Origin: Sphaeramia orbicularis
Taxonomy: Eukaryota; Chordata; Actinopteri; Kurtiformes; Apogonidae
Direction of reading: 5' to 3'
Length of the DNA stretch: 64,000 nucleotides
Assembly (NCBI RefSeq): GCF_902148855.1
Contig: NC_043978.1
Location: 48,161,408 to 48,225,407 of the forward strand
The position numbers were made by a program, and so were the translations under genes. The notes beneath the pieces were generated by a model. That model was not told the origin of the DNA and searched no databases. It saw only the letters and a program-made list of their open reading frames with translations. Shown here piece by piece: positions 21,466-31,235 of this stretch. Numbering within the stretch: the stretch's first letter is position 1; each line of letters opens with the position of its first letter.

Positions 21466-22229
21466 CAAAACAGGCAAAAGCATAATTTGTTCACATGGAC
21501 TTAAATATTGTTGCTTCAGTGATGAAAGTGAAGAGATGTTCATGCATTTGCATCTGTTCGGTGGTTCTGCTGCCGACAGCAGCAGACGTAGTGGACTGAG
21601 TGTGTCTCAGTGGAAGGTTCCTGCCCTCACTTCCAGCAGAGTGACTTGTGAATGGCTGTTTGGGTCCACTCCAGAATGCACTTCAGGGCAGTACTTAAAG
21701 TGCACAGAACTCTGCACCTGTTTAATGGTTGCATCATTTGGGAAATGCAGGAATTGTAGAGCTGGTGCAGCAATGCGGTGGAACAGCACTTCATCACACG
21801 TGAGATAAAACAGCTCTCCGAGTTACAGTATTACAATAATAATAGTAGTGTACAGTATTATAACAATACTGTCGTACAGAGAGGGATTTTTTTTTCTTTT
21901 GAAAGTGAAGTTAGCCAGGAACAAATACTTAAGATTAATCTCACAACCACTTTCTGAATGTTTTAGTTTTGTCTTGAAAATTACCACTGTAAAACCTGAT
22001 CCATCAAAAACTAACCACAAAATATTTTTTGGGGGACTGAGATATTTATTAGACCTTTTAACAATATACAAATAAACATTTTGCCTTATTTTGTTTATGA
22101 TATATTTTTGTATCACATTTGATACAATGGGCATTTTTATACAAAATGTATAACACATTTGATACAAATTTAACACAATTTAACTGTACTATAAAGAATC
22201 AATTATCAAGTAACTATGCATTGTTTCAG
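21466..22229. other. Unassigned non-coding stretch
   Basis: 21536-21808 holds overlapping frames of 90 codons (+) and 60 codons (-) in GC-richer sequence. Neither resembles a known protein, though codons such as GCAGCAGACGTAG give it a coding-like look. GTATCACATTTGATAC at 22110-22125 is the family B palindrome. The rest is AT-rich. Confidence 0.35.
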
Positions 22230-23170
22230 TACATGAAGCACCTTTTTTTTTTAAAGGCAATGGCTACTGCCACAGTACTGTGGCACAAAATATGGGTTTG
22301 TCTATTGTCACAGAGCCAATCAAGGGTTAACATTGGTACTGTGACTATAAACAGTAGGACATTTTGTTGCCACAGAGCCAATCACAGATACTGTTCCATG
22401 AACTCATTGTCCTCTTGTTGCCACAGTACTGTGGCCATATATGGTGTATACACCCCATACACACCATAATGAAATTATGTCAATCTGCAAAAGTTTAATA
22501 TCATTTCGGCCTTTAGTCCACATGACACTGGCATTGTAGGTGCCCTGAAACAGTATTTTTGGAGAAAGGGTCCCAGAACAGAAAAATCTCACAATGCCCC
22601 CCTCATGTTGCCGTAAAACAAGACTTTTTGAAAACGATGACGTCTTAGTACCATGTGACCGGAAGGACAAAACCTGGGACATAACAACTGGTAACAACAA
22701 CAATGGCAGGTTACAGAGTTGTGTTTGTGCTGCAGGCGCTGCTAAGTTTATTAGCACTACTACAACAAAATCTGCCATCTTCTTCTTCTTGTGCTTACAT
22801 TTTTACCCTGAAGGACCTCATGCACATGCTCACTGTATTCTTCTGTGATTTTAGTGTATCCTGCCGCTCTGTCTGTTTGTGTACAGCACCACATATAGGT
22901 GTGTCATACGTATTGCACTGTTTTAACCCAGTTTTTCATTTCCACCTGGATGCAGATATTTCTTGAGACGATACGTGTATGGACGCAAAACTTTTAGAAG
23001 CTGCAAAAGATCCAGTAACTGGTACCCCAGCCTTTTCCTGTACCCACATAGACCCATGGTATGGCACAGTACTGTGGCAGCAGGGTGACAGGTCTCCAGT
23101 CTACACATGATAGAATGAGGGCGCTGATTAACTCTGTAGTAATAGACAAATGAGAAAGTTAGCCCCACAG
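22230..23170. other. Palindrome-bearing unassigned region, possible old transposon
   Basis: The word CCACAGTACTGTGG and its longer forms occur at 22268-22285 and 22420-22435, with a shorter CACAGTACTGTG at 23065-23076. CACAGAGCCAATCA occurs twice (about 22310 and 22373). A frame at 22703-22966 opens MAGYRVVFVLQALLSLLALL, a hydrophobic start, but its downstream part looks random. The repeats suggest a decayed element; no class can be assigned. Confidence 0.4.
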
Positions 23171-23411
23171 AACTGTGGACATAGCCACTTCAAAAAAATA
23201 AATAAATGAATGACAATATAAATGTTCTTCTTAATATAACTTTTTGAAAATTACCAAAGACTTTCCTGCAAAAAGTATGTGGATGATTTAATGATGCCAG
23301 CCATATTGAAATATAATAAAAAATAAAAAAAAACTTCCACCGGCTATAGTGGGATGATAATCCACCAGGGGGCAGAAAATTCGAATATATCGAATCACAA
23401 TAGCATAATGG

Positions 23412-23462
23412 ATTCAGTGTAAAGCACCTTGAGTGACAAAAATATGCTACATAACTCCAATA

Positions 23463-23527
<65 letters not shown>
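23412..23527 (+). mobile_element. L2-like LINE 3' tail with (TTA)n microsatellite
   Basis: TGTAAAGCACCTTGAGTGAC, then GCTACATAACTCCAA, then about 66 bp of TTA triplets. The phrase 'AAGCGCCTTGAGTG...' followed by a simple-repeat tail is the usual end of fish L2-type LINEs. Only the 3' end is present. Confidence 0.5.
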
Positions 23528-23528
<1 letters not shown>

Positions 23529-23605
23529 TGGAAATAATAAAGTCAAGTTCAAGGCACAGTTACAGAATAAGAATGCATTAATTTCATAAATAACTGTATA
23601 CTAAT

Positions 23606-24403
23606 TAGGGATGTAAACAGTTAATCAACGATCAATGAATTGTCCATAAGAATTTGCTCGCTTGAATTATTAATTGTCGGTTAATTGTTGGTTGATTGCC
23701 CTTTTCCATGTCCATTCCGAAGGCTGCAACACAGCGACTTGGATAGCCCGTCATCGAAGCGGATCATGGCGTTGATGAGTTAGAATGGCTTTAGGGACAT
23801 GGTGGAGCCAAACACAGACCGGCCTGTCTGTTTGTGGGAGCGGTGCACCCCCACCTAAATAAATGCGCAGATGTGGGGTCGGTATCGGATTGGAGTGTTT
23901 TCCCTGGAGGTTGGTCTAGTCCATGGTCATCTGGACATCCTCCAGACTCTTGATCCGGGCCACAGGCATGTCCCGCATTATGTCCCGCAGTCACCCCGGT
24001 GGCCACGGGAAAATAGCAGGGGGAGGGGGGGGGGGGGTACACGACTGCCTCGAAATCTCGCTCCATCATGTCAGTGATGCAAAGTCAGAAATGCCCATTC
24101 CTTCTAAGCTGCCCCTCTTCAGATCTATTTATTTTATCAAATTTTTCTGCAGAATTTATTTGGTTTTACTCCATAAATGTCACTGCCTGCTCTGTATCCA
24201 CTGGTCCAATAAATCAGTCATTAAGGAAAATGACATGCTTTTTCATGAAGTATATGAACAGTATTTAGCTTTTATTCTTATAGACCCTATCCAAAGAGAA
24301 ATTCAGGTTCTCAGGAAAATCGCCACTTATCAGCTAATTGCTAATTGATCGATAAGGTCAACCAACTAATGATTAATGGAGTAATCGATAATTTGCTTCC
24401 CTA
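23606..24403 (+). mobile_element. hAT-type element (TAGGGATGTAAAC family), 798 bp
   Basis: It starts TAGGGATGTAAACAGTTAATC and ends GATAATTTGCTTCCCTA. Flanking 8-mers ATACTAAT (23598-23605) and ATACTAAC (24404-24411) match at 7 of 8. The subterminal regions are rich in AATCG/TTAAT words, common for this hAT group. A GC-rich middle (about 23750-24060) contains a G-run. No hAT transposase is seen; the 141-codon frame there is not one. Confidence 0.75.
24019..24037 (+). repeat. G-run (G5-A-G13)
   Basis: Eighteen of nineteen bases are G. It could form a G-quadruplex and is a likely site of length variation or sequencing error. It lies inside the hAT element at 23606-24403. Confidence 0.8.
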
Positions 24404-24411
24404 ATACTAAC

Positions 24412-25723
24412 ACTTTTAATTTGGGTTTAATTTCTATTTCGCTTTAGAAATGTCTCAGTATTGTCTGATTGTAGCAGCTCATTTGTTGATTTGAGGACTT
24501 TAGTGACACAGAAATCACCCAGAACAAGCTGAAATTGCTGTCAAGCATGTTTCCAACTGGGAAAACCTGCTTTTGATTTGGTCTGATGAATAAGTAAACA
24601 GGAAGGGGAGTAAGTGTGAGAATATGTTGTGGCTTCTCTTTTAAAAAGGCAGATATATCTTCGTGCCAAGAGCGGAGGGGGACTCATTGTAAACCTCCAG
24701 CCATACCACTATATGGAAATGAGAGCGAGGGCAGGTGCGCTCATCTCCACCGGTATTGGCTCTTGAATTAATTACATCTCAGGCTGAGAGCTGTAAATGT
24801 ATTGCTGGAGTGTATATGTGTGTGTGTGGAGGGCTCACATTTACCTGTAGGAGGATTGGAGGTCTTAGAGGGAAAATGATTTCCATCTTCATTTAATGGA
24901 TTCATATCCCCACTTCCCCTCCTTCGTCCCATGCCTCCATCCCTCTTTCTTTTTAGCATCCCATCTCTTTGTCAAAATCGCCTTTTATTCGACCAAAATG
25001 ACAAAATCTCCACAACTGGCACAATCAAATATCTTCATAGTCTTCATTGTTTATCAAAATCATCACTCCATGTCAGCAAAGTGTCCCATAATAGACCAAA
25101 AAATCAAGTCAATGACGACAGCCTTTCACACACATCCCTGACTTCGCCATCTATTCACGGAGGTGTGACTATTATTTCATTCATACTGCCTCATGCTTCT
25201 GTCTACCCGGGGCAAATATTTTTTCAATCCATTGCCGTGAAATGTTATAACTCACAGTAAATGTCTCTCAAAGGCCCGTGAAGCATGGCTATGAAAGCTG
25301 GAAGTCTGCCTTTGTCTCTGGACAGGACATAAAAGAACCTGACTTTCAATAGCTTTGGTCTTTCAGCCAGAACCTGCCAGTGACTCACCATGTGCCAATG
25401 TGGTCATTGTATCTCAGAGGTCAGGACAATGATGATGTTTTCTTTGAATAAACACAAAGGTAATATATCAGTCTTTGTCACTTCTTTGTCACATTGATTA
25501 ATTTGTTCAGTTTGTTCCATATGAACACTGCTAATTGCTGCTGTAGCCAAGTCTGCAAATGTCGATTCATTACCAGACCTCACAGATGTGATCTGTAGAG
25601 GCACAATGAAGATGAAAATTAAGGAATGCATTGGTTTTCAAATCTTATAAACTCATATTTTACTCATGGTACAACATAGAAAACATTAACTGTTTAAAGG
25701 TGAGGTATGAGATCTTAGAAAAA
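24412..25723. other. Mostly unique non-coding DNA
   Basis: No gene and no local repeat family is seen. Sequence is varied, with short homopolymers only. Frames of 60-109 codons overlap in several phases (24768-25260) and show no domain. It is a good stretch to test for conservation with other fishes, and it directly precedes tRNA array 1. Confidence 0.4.
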
Positions 25724-25766
25724 CTGCACTGTTTTGGGATTGAACTGCATTTTAAAGAAACACTTT

Positions 25767-26556
25767 AGGCTCACCCAGGATTTGAACCCTGGACCTTTTG
25801 CACCCTACGTAAGAATCATACCCCTAGACCAGGGTTGTCAAACTCATTTTAGTTCAGGGGCCACATCCTCCCAATATGATCTGAAGTGGGCCGGACCAGT
25901 AAATAAATAACATAATAATTTATAAATAATACCAACTCCAAACATTTTAATGTGTTTTAAAGCAAAAAAAGTAAAATTTCATTATGGAAATGTTTACATC
26001 TATAAACTGTCCTTTTAAAAATGTAAATAACATGAACAACCATGAAAAAACTGAAATTTATTCAGAAAAATAAGTGCAATTTTAGCTCTATTTTGCCTCT
26101 GCTTATCATTTGTAAATGTGGATTACAACTTACAGATCACAATGGATCTGCAAATGTACAAAATATTTGAGTAACTGGCAGAAAATTAGTAAAATTACAC
26201 TTACTTCTCTTAACAAATTTCTAGTTTTTCCTATTTTTTGTGAAAGGCTACTTTGTAAATCTACACATTTTCATGTAATTTCACTTTTTTTTTTTTTTTT
26301 TTTACACTAAAACAGAAGAAAAATTTGGAATAGTCATTATTTGTAGGTTTTTATTGTAGTATTTTACTGATCTGACCCACTTAAGACTAAAGTAGGGCTT
26401 TTTATGGCCCCTTAAGTAAAATGATTGACTGTTAATATCTTCAGTGTAATTTTTGCATTTCACAAAGTCATCCTACGGGCCGGATTGGACCCTTTGGCGG
26501 GCCGGATTTGGCCCCTGGGCTGCATGTTTGACACCTGTGCCCTAGACCAATGAGCC
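25767..26556 (-). pseudogene. tRNA-Pro gene split by a hAT element
   Basis: Bases 25767-25829 match the 3' three-quarters of the tRNA-Pro at 27929-28000, and 26548-26556 hold its first nine bases (GGCTCATTG). Between them is a 710-bp hAT element. The anticodon triplet would be AGG, but the anticodon stem has mismatches (CTTAC against GCAAA), so the gene was probably decaying in any case. It cannot yield a normal tRNA. Confidence 0.85.
25830..26539 (+). mobile_element. hAT-type MITE inside tRNA-Pro, perfect 8-bp duplication
   Basis: Ends are CAGGGTTGTCAAAC and the reverse complement of CACAGGTGTCAAAC. CCCTAGAC flanks it exactly on both sides (25822-25829 and 26540-26547) and is tRNA sequence. 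It is the same family as 1275-2007. A truncated copy at 56898-57018 occupies the same position in another tRNA-Pro. Confidence 0.9.
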
Positions 26557-26703
26557 TCCTGTTCATGGTTCCCAAAGCTGTTTTCGATGACATAAAGATG
26601 GAATGAATGCTGTGGGGTATTGTGGCCTGGTTCACACGTTTTGTGCCACAAGAAAAACACATAAAAAAAAAAGGGGGGGGGGGCAAAATTGCAGTCTTTC
26701 CTG

Positions 26704-26775
26704 TCCTCATTAGTTTTGTGGCCAGTATATCTGCCTGTCATGGGGAAGACTGGGGTTTGATTCCCCCACAGGGAG
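26704..26775 (+). pseudogene. tRNA-Asp(GTC)-like, decayed
   Basis: A 72-base match to the tRNA-Asp at 28149-28220, with anticodon region CTGTCAT. The acceptor and anticodon stems carry mismatches (the anticodon stem no longer pairs). A T-run follows at about 26780, the usual RNA polymerase III stop. It is likely a relic or a poorly processed gene. Confidence 0.65.
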
Positions 26776-26973
26776 TTACTTTTTTTTCTTCTCGCATGCT
26801 TATTTGTGATCAGGACACAAGTCAAATGTTGCACATTTGAGAAAAACAGCATCACCAAAAAAATGGTGGGAAAGTCCAGAGCAAACAACCCCCAGAAACT
26901 GTAACCTACGTACGTTGCTCATTGTACGGTTTTGATTTAATGTGAAGCTTGTGGGCTCATGAGCAATGCTCCA

Positions 26974-27047
26974 GTTTCTGTAGTTGTAGTGGTTATCACA
27001 TTCGTCTCACACATGAAAGGTCCCCGGTTCGAAACTGGGCAGAAACA
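26974..27047 (+). tRNA. tRNA-Val(CAC)
   Basis: GTTTCTG pairs with CAGAAAC in the acceptor stem, the anticodon arm is TTCGT-CTCACAC-ATGAA (anticodon CAC), and the T arm contains GGTTCGAAAC, a good B box. It has one extra base in the D arm compared with the other Val copies (TAGTTGTAGTGG instead of TAGTGTAGTGG), which may disturb the A box. TTTT lies about 20 bases downstream. Probably able to fold; activity is uncertain. Confidence 0.75.
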
Positions 27048-27928
27048 AGTGGTCTGCGTAAGCATTCCTTTTGGGTAGCTCTTTCAAGAGGTGCTTTGAA
27101 TCTAGCACATTGAATTGCTGCTATTACTGAGCCTAACAAAAAGCCCAGACAAAGTCCTGTGAGCCCCACAGTTTCATCATCTGGTGGCTGTAGTGTCAGT
27201 TCTACTTGTTTAACAGCATCCAGCCACCGGGAAGAACAAGTGGCAGAGTGAATCCAAGTTTTAGATCAGTAGTGTTTGTGGAGGGTTTGTTTGACTGCAC
27301 CTGTATGATGTTGTTTTGTTGTGTTTTATCTCTTGGCAGTTTGTCCTTGGGGTGTACCGGAGCTTGTCTGAGGGTGTTGGTGGATTTGTAATATACCGGT
27401 ACGGAACAATGATACCCTTCCCTGTTTCTTTCTGCTTTCTGCTGCTGTTGTAATGTGCTTCTTCAATGCCTTGCCATCCTTGAGCTCAATCAATGTTGCA
27501 AAAGACCTAAAAATGATGCAACATCCCACAGCCAGGTGAGCCCAGAAGCCATACCTGTAGAGGTTAAGCCTTGAATGTTGACAAAGAAAACTAAATACCT
27601 TTATGAATACTCTACAAACAACCCCACATTTTCTTCTTGGATTCCCAACTTCACAAAAAGAGTTTGTCTGCAATGGGTATTGATTGAGGACGGCTTGCTC
27701 TACCACATGGATGGCCTGTGAAACTTCGGCCAAGACTCAAAGTTGGATCGCTGGATTCAGAGCCCAGACTGTTAAACAACACAACTTGGAAGAAGCCACT
27801 CACACTGACTGTTTTATGTGCCTGAGGTCAGTGACTGACACAAGGTTAAAAGCTCAAGGGATGTTTCCAAGGACAGCTCTATGAAGTGCACTGTTTTAGG
27901 GTTGAAACACATTTTCAAGCAACAGTTT

Positions 27929-28000
27929 GGGCTCATCCGGGATTTGAACCCGGGACCTCTCGCACCCTAAGCGAGAATCATACCCCTAGACCAATGAGCC
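27929..28000 (-). tRNA. tRNA-Pro(AGG)
   Basis: A 72-base gene with all four arms. The acceptor GGCTCAT pairs fully with ATGAGCC. The anticodon arm reads CTCGC-TTAGGGT-GCGAG (anticodon AGG), and the T arm CCGGG-TTCAAAT-CCCGG is perfect. This is the best preserved tRNA in the window. It carries proline to CCU/CCC codons during translation. No CCA is encoded, as usual in animals. I see no strong T-run close downstream. Confidence 0.93.
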
Positions 28001-28148
28001 TCCTTTGTATGTTTTCCAAAGCTGTTTTCGACAGCATAAAGATTGAATGAATGCTGTGGGCTACTGTGGCCTGGTTCATGCGTTTTGTGCCACAAGAAAG
28101 ATGGAGAAAAAAAAAAGGGGGGGGGGGGCAAAATTGTAGTTCTTCCTG

Positions 28149-28220
28149 TCCTCGTTAGTATAGTGGCTAGTGTCTCTGCTTGTCATGCAGAAGACTGGGG
28201 TTCGATTCTCCAATGAGGAG
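28149..28220 (+). tRNA. tRNA-Asp(GTC)
   Basis: The acceptor TCCTCGT pairs with ATGAGGA (one G-T). The anticodon arm is CTGCT/ATGCAG-type with loop TTGTCAT, giving anticodon GTC. The T arm TGGGG-TTCGATT-CTCCA has one wobble. TTTTT follows within ten bases, a good RNA polymerase III terminator. It looks functional though somewhat diverged from the usual vertebrate Asp sequence. Confidence 0.8.
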
Positions 28221-28415
28221 TTCCTTTTTGGTTGTTGTTGCATGCTTGTTTGTGATCAGGACTCAAGTCAAAAGCTGCACATTTGAGAAAAATGGCATCA
28301 CCAAAAAAGGGTGGGAAAGTCCAGAGCACACAACCCCCATGAACTGTAACCTACGTGTGTCACTCGTACAGTTTGATTTTAATGCGAAGCTTGTGGGCTC
28401 CGGAGTTGCGCCACA

Positions 28416-28488
28416 GTTTCTGTAGTGTAGTGGTTATCACATTCGTCTCACTCATGAAAAGTCCTCGGATCAAAACCGGGCAGAAACA
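28416..28488 (+). pseudogene. tRNA-Val(CAC)-like, degraded T arm
   Basis: The acceptor and anticodon arms match the other Val genes (loop CTCACTC, anticodon CAC). The T loop is ATCAAAA instead of TTCGAAA, so the B box and T loop contacts are damaged. There is no T-run in the next 30 bases. It is probably inactive. Confidence 0.7.
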
Positions 28489-29079
28489 AGTGGCCACCGT
28501 AGGCGTTCTTTCTGGGTTACTCTTCCAAGAGGTGCTTTGAATCTAGCACACTGAATTGCTGCTATTACTGAGCCTAACAAAAAGTCCTGCAAGTCCTGAG
28601 TTTCATCGTCTGGTGGCTTAAGTGTCAGTTCTACTTCTTTAACAGCAACAAGTGGCAGAGTGAATCCAAGTTTTAGATCAGTAGTGTTTGTGGAGGGTTT
28701 GTTTGACTTCTCCTTTATGACATTGTTTTGTTGTATCTTATCTCTTGGCAGTTTGTCCTTGGGGTGTACTGCAGCCTGTCTCAGGTTCTTGGTGGATTTT
28801 TTAACATACCGGGACATTGTGTTGGTTGAAAATCCTTTGGGGTTTCTCACAGACTCCTGCCGTGCACGGAACAATGATGCCTTTTCCTTTTTCTGACTGC
28901 TTTTGCTGCTGTTCTAATGTGCTTGTTCAATGCTTTGCCATCTTTGGCCCTCAATCAATGTTGCAGAGACCTAAAAATGATGCAGAATTCCAGAGCCAGA
29001 TGAGCACAGAAGTCATAACTGTAGAGGTTAAGCCCTAAACATTGACAAAGAAAACTAAATACCTTTATGAATACTCTAC

Positions 29080-29170
29080 AAATACACCAATTCAAATTTT
29101 CAACTTTGATGTGTTATTGGAGGACATAACAAGACTTACTTACATTTATGAAAATTTTCAACATTTCGTT
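29080..29170 (+). repeat. Family C MITE fragment
   Basis: AATTCAAATTTTCAACTTTG, then TGTGTTATTGGAGGACATAA, matches the start region of family C (compare 4250-4290 and 14675-14705). Both ends are missing. Confidence 0.45.
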
Positions 29171-29299
29171 CATAGAAACTGCGTCTACACTACTGGTCAA
29201 AAGTTTTAGAACACCCCAATTTTTCCAGTTTTGTATTGAAATTCAAGCAGTTCAAGTCCAGTAAACAGCTTGAAATGGTACAAAGGTAAGCGGTGAACT

Positions 29300-29492
29300 G
29301 CCAGAGTCTGTCTGTCTGTCTGTCTGTCTGTCTGTGTGCAAGATAACTCAAAAAGTTATGGATGGATTTGGATGAAATTTTCAGGAAATGTTGATTCTGG
29401 CACAAGGAACAAATGATTAAATTTTGGCGGTGATGGGGGTGGGGGGCTGATCTGTCTTGGTGGAGGTCTGTACTCTCCAAGTACTTTTCTAG
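29300..29492 (+). repeat. CTAG-ended repeat with terminal hairpin and (TCTG)n
   Basis: It contains seven TCTG units (29307-29334), the phrase AACTCAAAAAGTTATGG (itself a small inverted repeat), and ends TGGAG-GTCTGTACT-CTCCA, AGTACTTTTCTAG. The stem TGGAG/CTCCA replaces CGGAG/CTCCG in the copy at 4030, so both sides changed together. A Helitron-type 3' end is one reading; see 46310-46556 for the alternative. Confidence 0.5.
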
Positions 29493-29496
29493 AATT

Positions 29497-29684
29497 ATGT
29501 TTGTGTTTGTTCAAAAATAATAACACTTGAGCAATGAGACCAATATGATACAATACTGAAACTCATACATGGAAATTCATATTTGAAAAAAATGTTTTGG
29601 GTTGTTCAGAAGGACTAATGAAGGCTCCAGTTTCAAAGAACTGGAATTTTCTGTCAATGATTTAATGGTTCAGGCTTTACAGGG
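29497..29684 (-). mobile_element. piggyBac-like MITE, family B, fragment
   Basis: It matches 1069-1274 and ends ACAGGG then TTAA (29685-29688). The left part is cut off at the CTAG end of the previous repeat. It shares this TTAA with the family D element that follows. Confidence 0.65.
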
Positions 29685-29688
29685 TTAA

Positions 29689-30206
29689 CCCTTTCATGCA
29701 TAGTGGTCACTATAGTGGACAGCTATTCTACAGCTGTTCTTTTGTATATTCATGGGTTTACTTGTTTTAGTTTCATATCAGCCAACACAGTGGACGCTTA
29801 TGCATCATCTCATAAACTGCAATTCATACCATTACTGTAACTTTGCTGTTGTTAATTGGTTCTTTAATGGAAATCAATTGTTAATTGTTATTTTTTGCAT
29901 ATTATCTCCATGAAGTGAGTAATAACTAGTATTAGAATATGTTAAAATGTGAGAAAACATCAGATTAGCTGCATTAAACATGGTTTCATTTCACTGTTTT
30001 CATATCGCTTTATCATATTGGGTTTTAAATACATGTTTCTTTGCTTCAAGAATAAAATTCATGGTGTAGCTGAGTGGACATTTTTGTAAATCTATGAAAA
30101 AACCCTCAATCTCATTGTTTTTTTCATGCCCAAGGAGGCATAAAAACACTCAAAAAAACAAAACAAAACTCAACTATAAGGTTCTCATAATTCATGCATG
30201 AAAGGG
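29689..30206 (+). mobile_element. piggyBac-like MITE, family D, complete
   Basis: TTAA lies on both sides (29685-29688, 30207-30210). The ends CCCTTTCATGCATAG and the reverse complement of CCCTTTCATGCATGA form inverted repeats of about 13 bp. At 518 bp and uninterrupted, it is the reference for the six other family D copies. It has no coding sequence. Confidence 0.85.
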
Positions 30207-30217
30207 TTAAATTTGGT

Positions 30218-30670
30218 TCATCTCAGTCCATTTTAAATGAGCTTTAGCAAAAAGAAAACAGTGGTGTTTCTGGATCATGTTCACATATGGTTTCTTCACT
30301 GCATAACGGAGCTGTAACCTGCATGAGTGGATGAACTGTACTCATAGATGATGGCAGCACTGCCAGAGGATCTGAAGATCACAGCCATCCAATATTGATT
30401 TTTGACCTTGTCCATTATCTTTGTAATTGGGCACTGAAGAAAATGACTCTGAAAATATATCAGATCTGGTGGTTTTTCAGACTGGTGAACCTCTGCCCAT
30501 CTTTACTTTGGACAGACACTGCCTCTCTAAGATGCTCTTTTTATACCCAGTCATGTCACTGACCTGTTGTCATTAACCCAATTAGTTGTGAAATATTCCT
30601 CGAGTTGTTCCTTTTAGAGCCACTTAGCTTTCCTGCCTTTTATTAATCCTGTCCCAAATATTTGGAAGCA
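30218..30670 (-). mobile_element. Fragment of an unassigned DNA transposon
   Basis: The minus strand reads AGCATCTTAGAGAGGCAGTG, then AAGTAAAGATGGGCAGAGG, wording that I recall as a common vertebrate DNA-transposon 5' region ending in an ATG just before a short peptide. I cannot name the family with confidence. No ends or target duplication are visible, and the reading frame is lost soon after. Confidence 0.4.
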
Positions 30671-30692
30671 AATTCAAAATGATTTTTCTAAA

Positions 30693-31231
30693 CCCAAAAA
30701 GACCCAGTGCTACTTTTATGTCAGTTCCCAAATTAATGTGTCTCTATTCAACTTTTCTTAAGTGATTTATCATCATTTATTGTAAAATTACCCTCAGTAT
30801 TTTGTATTTTTCACTGTAAATCATGTATTTTCTTTTGTTTAATTTCCTATGTTTATTTTAGATGTTCACGAAAACTCAGAACAATTCATAAGTAATTATA
30901 AGAAAACAGAGAAAACTGCAGAAAAAGTGACTTTTTCTCAGCAAAGATGTCATGAATTTAACATAAACCAGTGTGTCCATCTACTGTCATTGATCCAACT
31001 CTATGGGTTTTATTAGTGAATCAATGTTGTAGAAGATGACAGTGTTTCCATGGTAACCACAGAGCCTCTGAACATCCAAATGGGTCATATCTGATGACCA
31101 TGAAAAGATGACAAACTGTATTTTTCACCAATTATTTACATGTAATGACAGGATTAGTGGCTCAGTATTTATTAAACACTTTAGATCAGTAGATGGTTTT
31201 TATTATTGGTGGCTGTTTGGGTCTTCATGGG
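30693..31231 (-). mobile_element. piggyBac-like MITE, family A, near-complete
   Basis: It begins with CCCAAAAAGACCCAGTG after a CTAA (TTAA with one change) and ends CTTCATGGG then TTAA (31232-31235). The internal order equals that of 14990-15538. Confidence 0.75.
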
Positions 31232-31235
31232 TTAA

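Larger units (their letters stand above)
25724..27885. repeat. tRNA array 1, unit A (Pro, Asp, Val), with a hAT insert
   Basis: The unit opens with TGCACTGTTTTGGGATTGAA and is followed at 27886 by a second unit opening TGCACTGTTTTAGGGTTGAA. Order is tRNA-Pro on the minus strand, then tRNA-Asp and tRNA-Val on the plus strand. Without the hAT element and its duplicated 8-mer, the unit would be about 1.44 kb. Spacer sequence between the tRNAs is shared with unit B and, in reverse, with array 2. Confidence 0.8.
27886..29070. repeat. tRNA array 1, unit B (Pro, Asp, Val)
   Basis: This is a tandem repeat of unit A with the same order and spacing (Pro-Asp-Val). The Val-to-Val distance is 1442 bp. 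The Val-flanking sequence (GAATCTAGCACA, GAATTGCTGCTATTACTGAG) occurs in both units. It ends in sequence near 29060 that unit A continues as the start of unit B. Confidence 0.8.

Noticed and set aside
21536-21808. A 90-codon frame with coding-like composition
   Set aside because: No recognisable domain, an overlapping frame on the other strand, no splice or start context that convinces. Left as an unassigned stretch.
22703-22966. Hydrophobic-start 87-codon frame (MAGYRVVFVLQALL...)
   Set aside because: The first 20 residues could be a signal peptide, but the rest is not protein-like, and it lies in palindrome-bearing, probably repeat, DNA.
27326-27733. A 135-codon minus-strand frame in tRNA array 1
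   Set aside because: It covers the spacer between tRNA genes; homologous spacers in the other units do not keep the frame.
28470-28874. A 134-codon minus-strand frame in tRNA array 1
   Set aside because: Same reason: spacer and tRNA-Val relic sequence, interrupted in the reverse copy at 58220-58498.
29307-29334. Tandem TCTG units considered as a CRISPR-like or promoter repeat
   Set aside because: Plain microsatellite with no spacers, inside a dispersed repeat.
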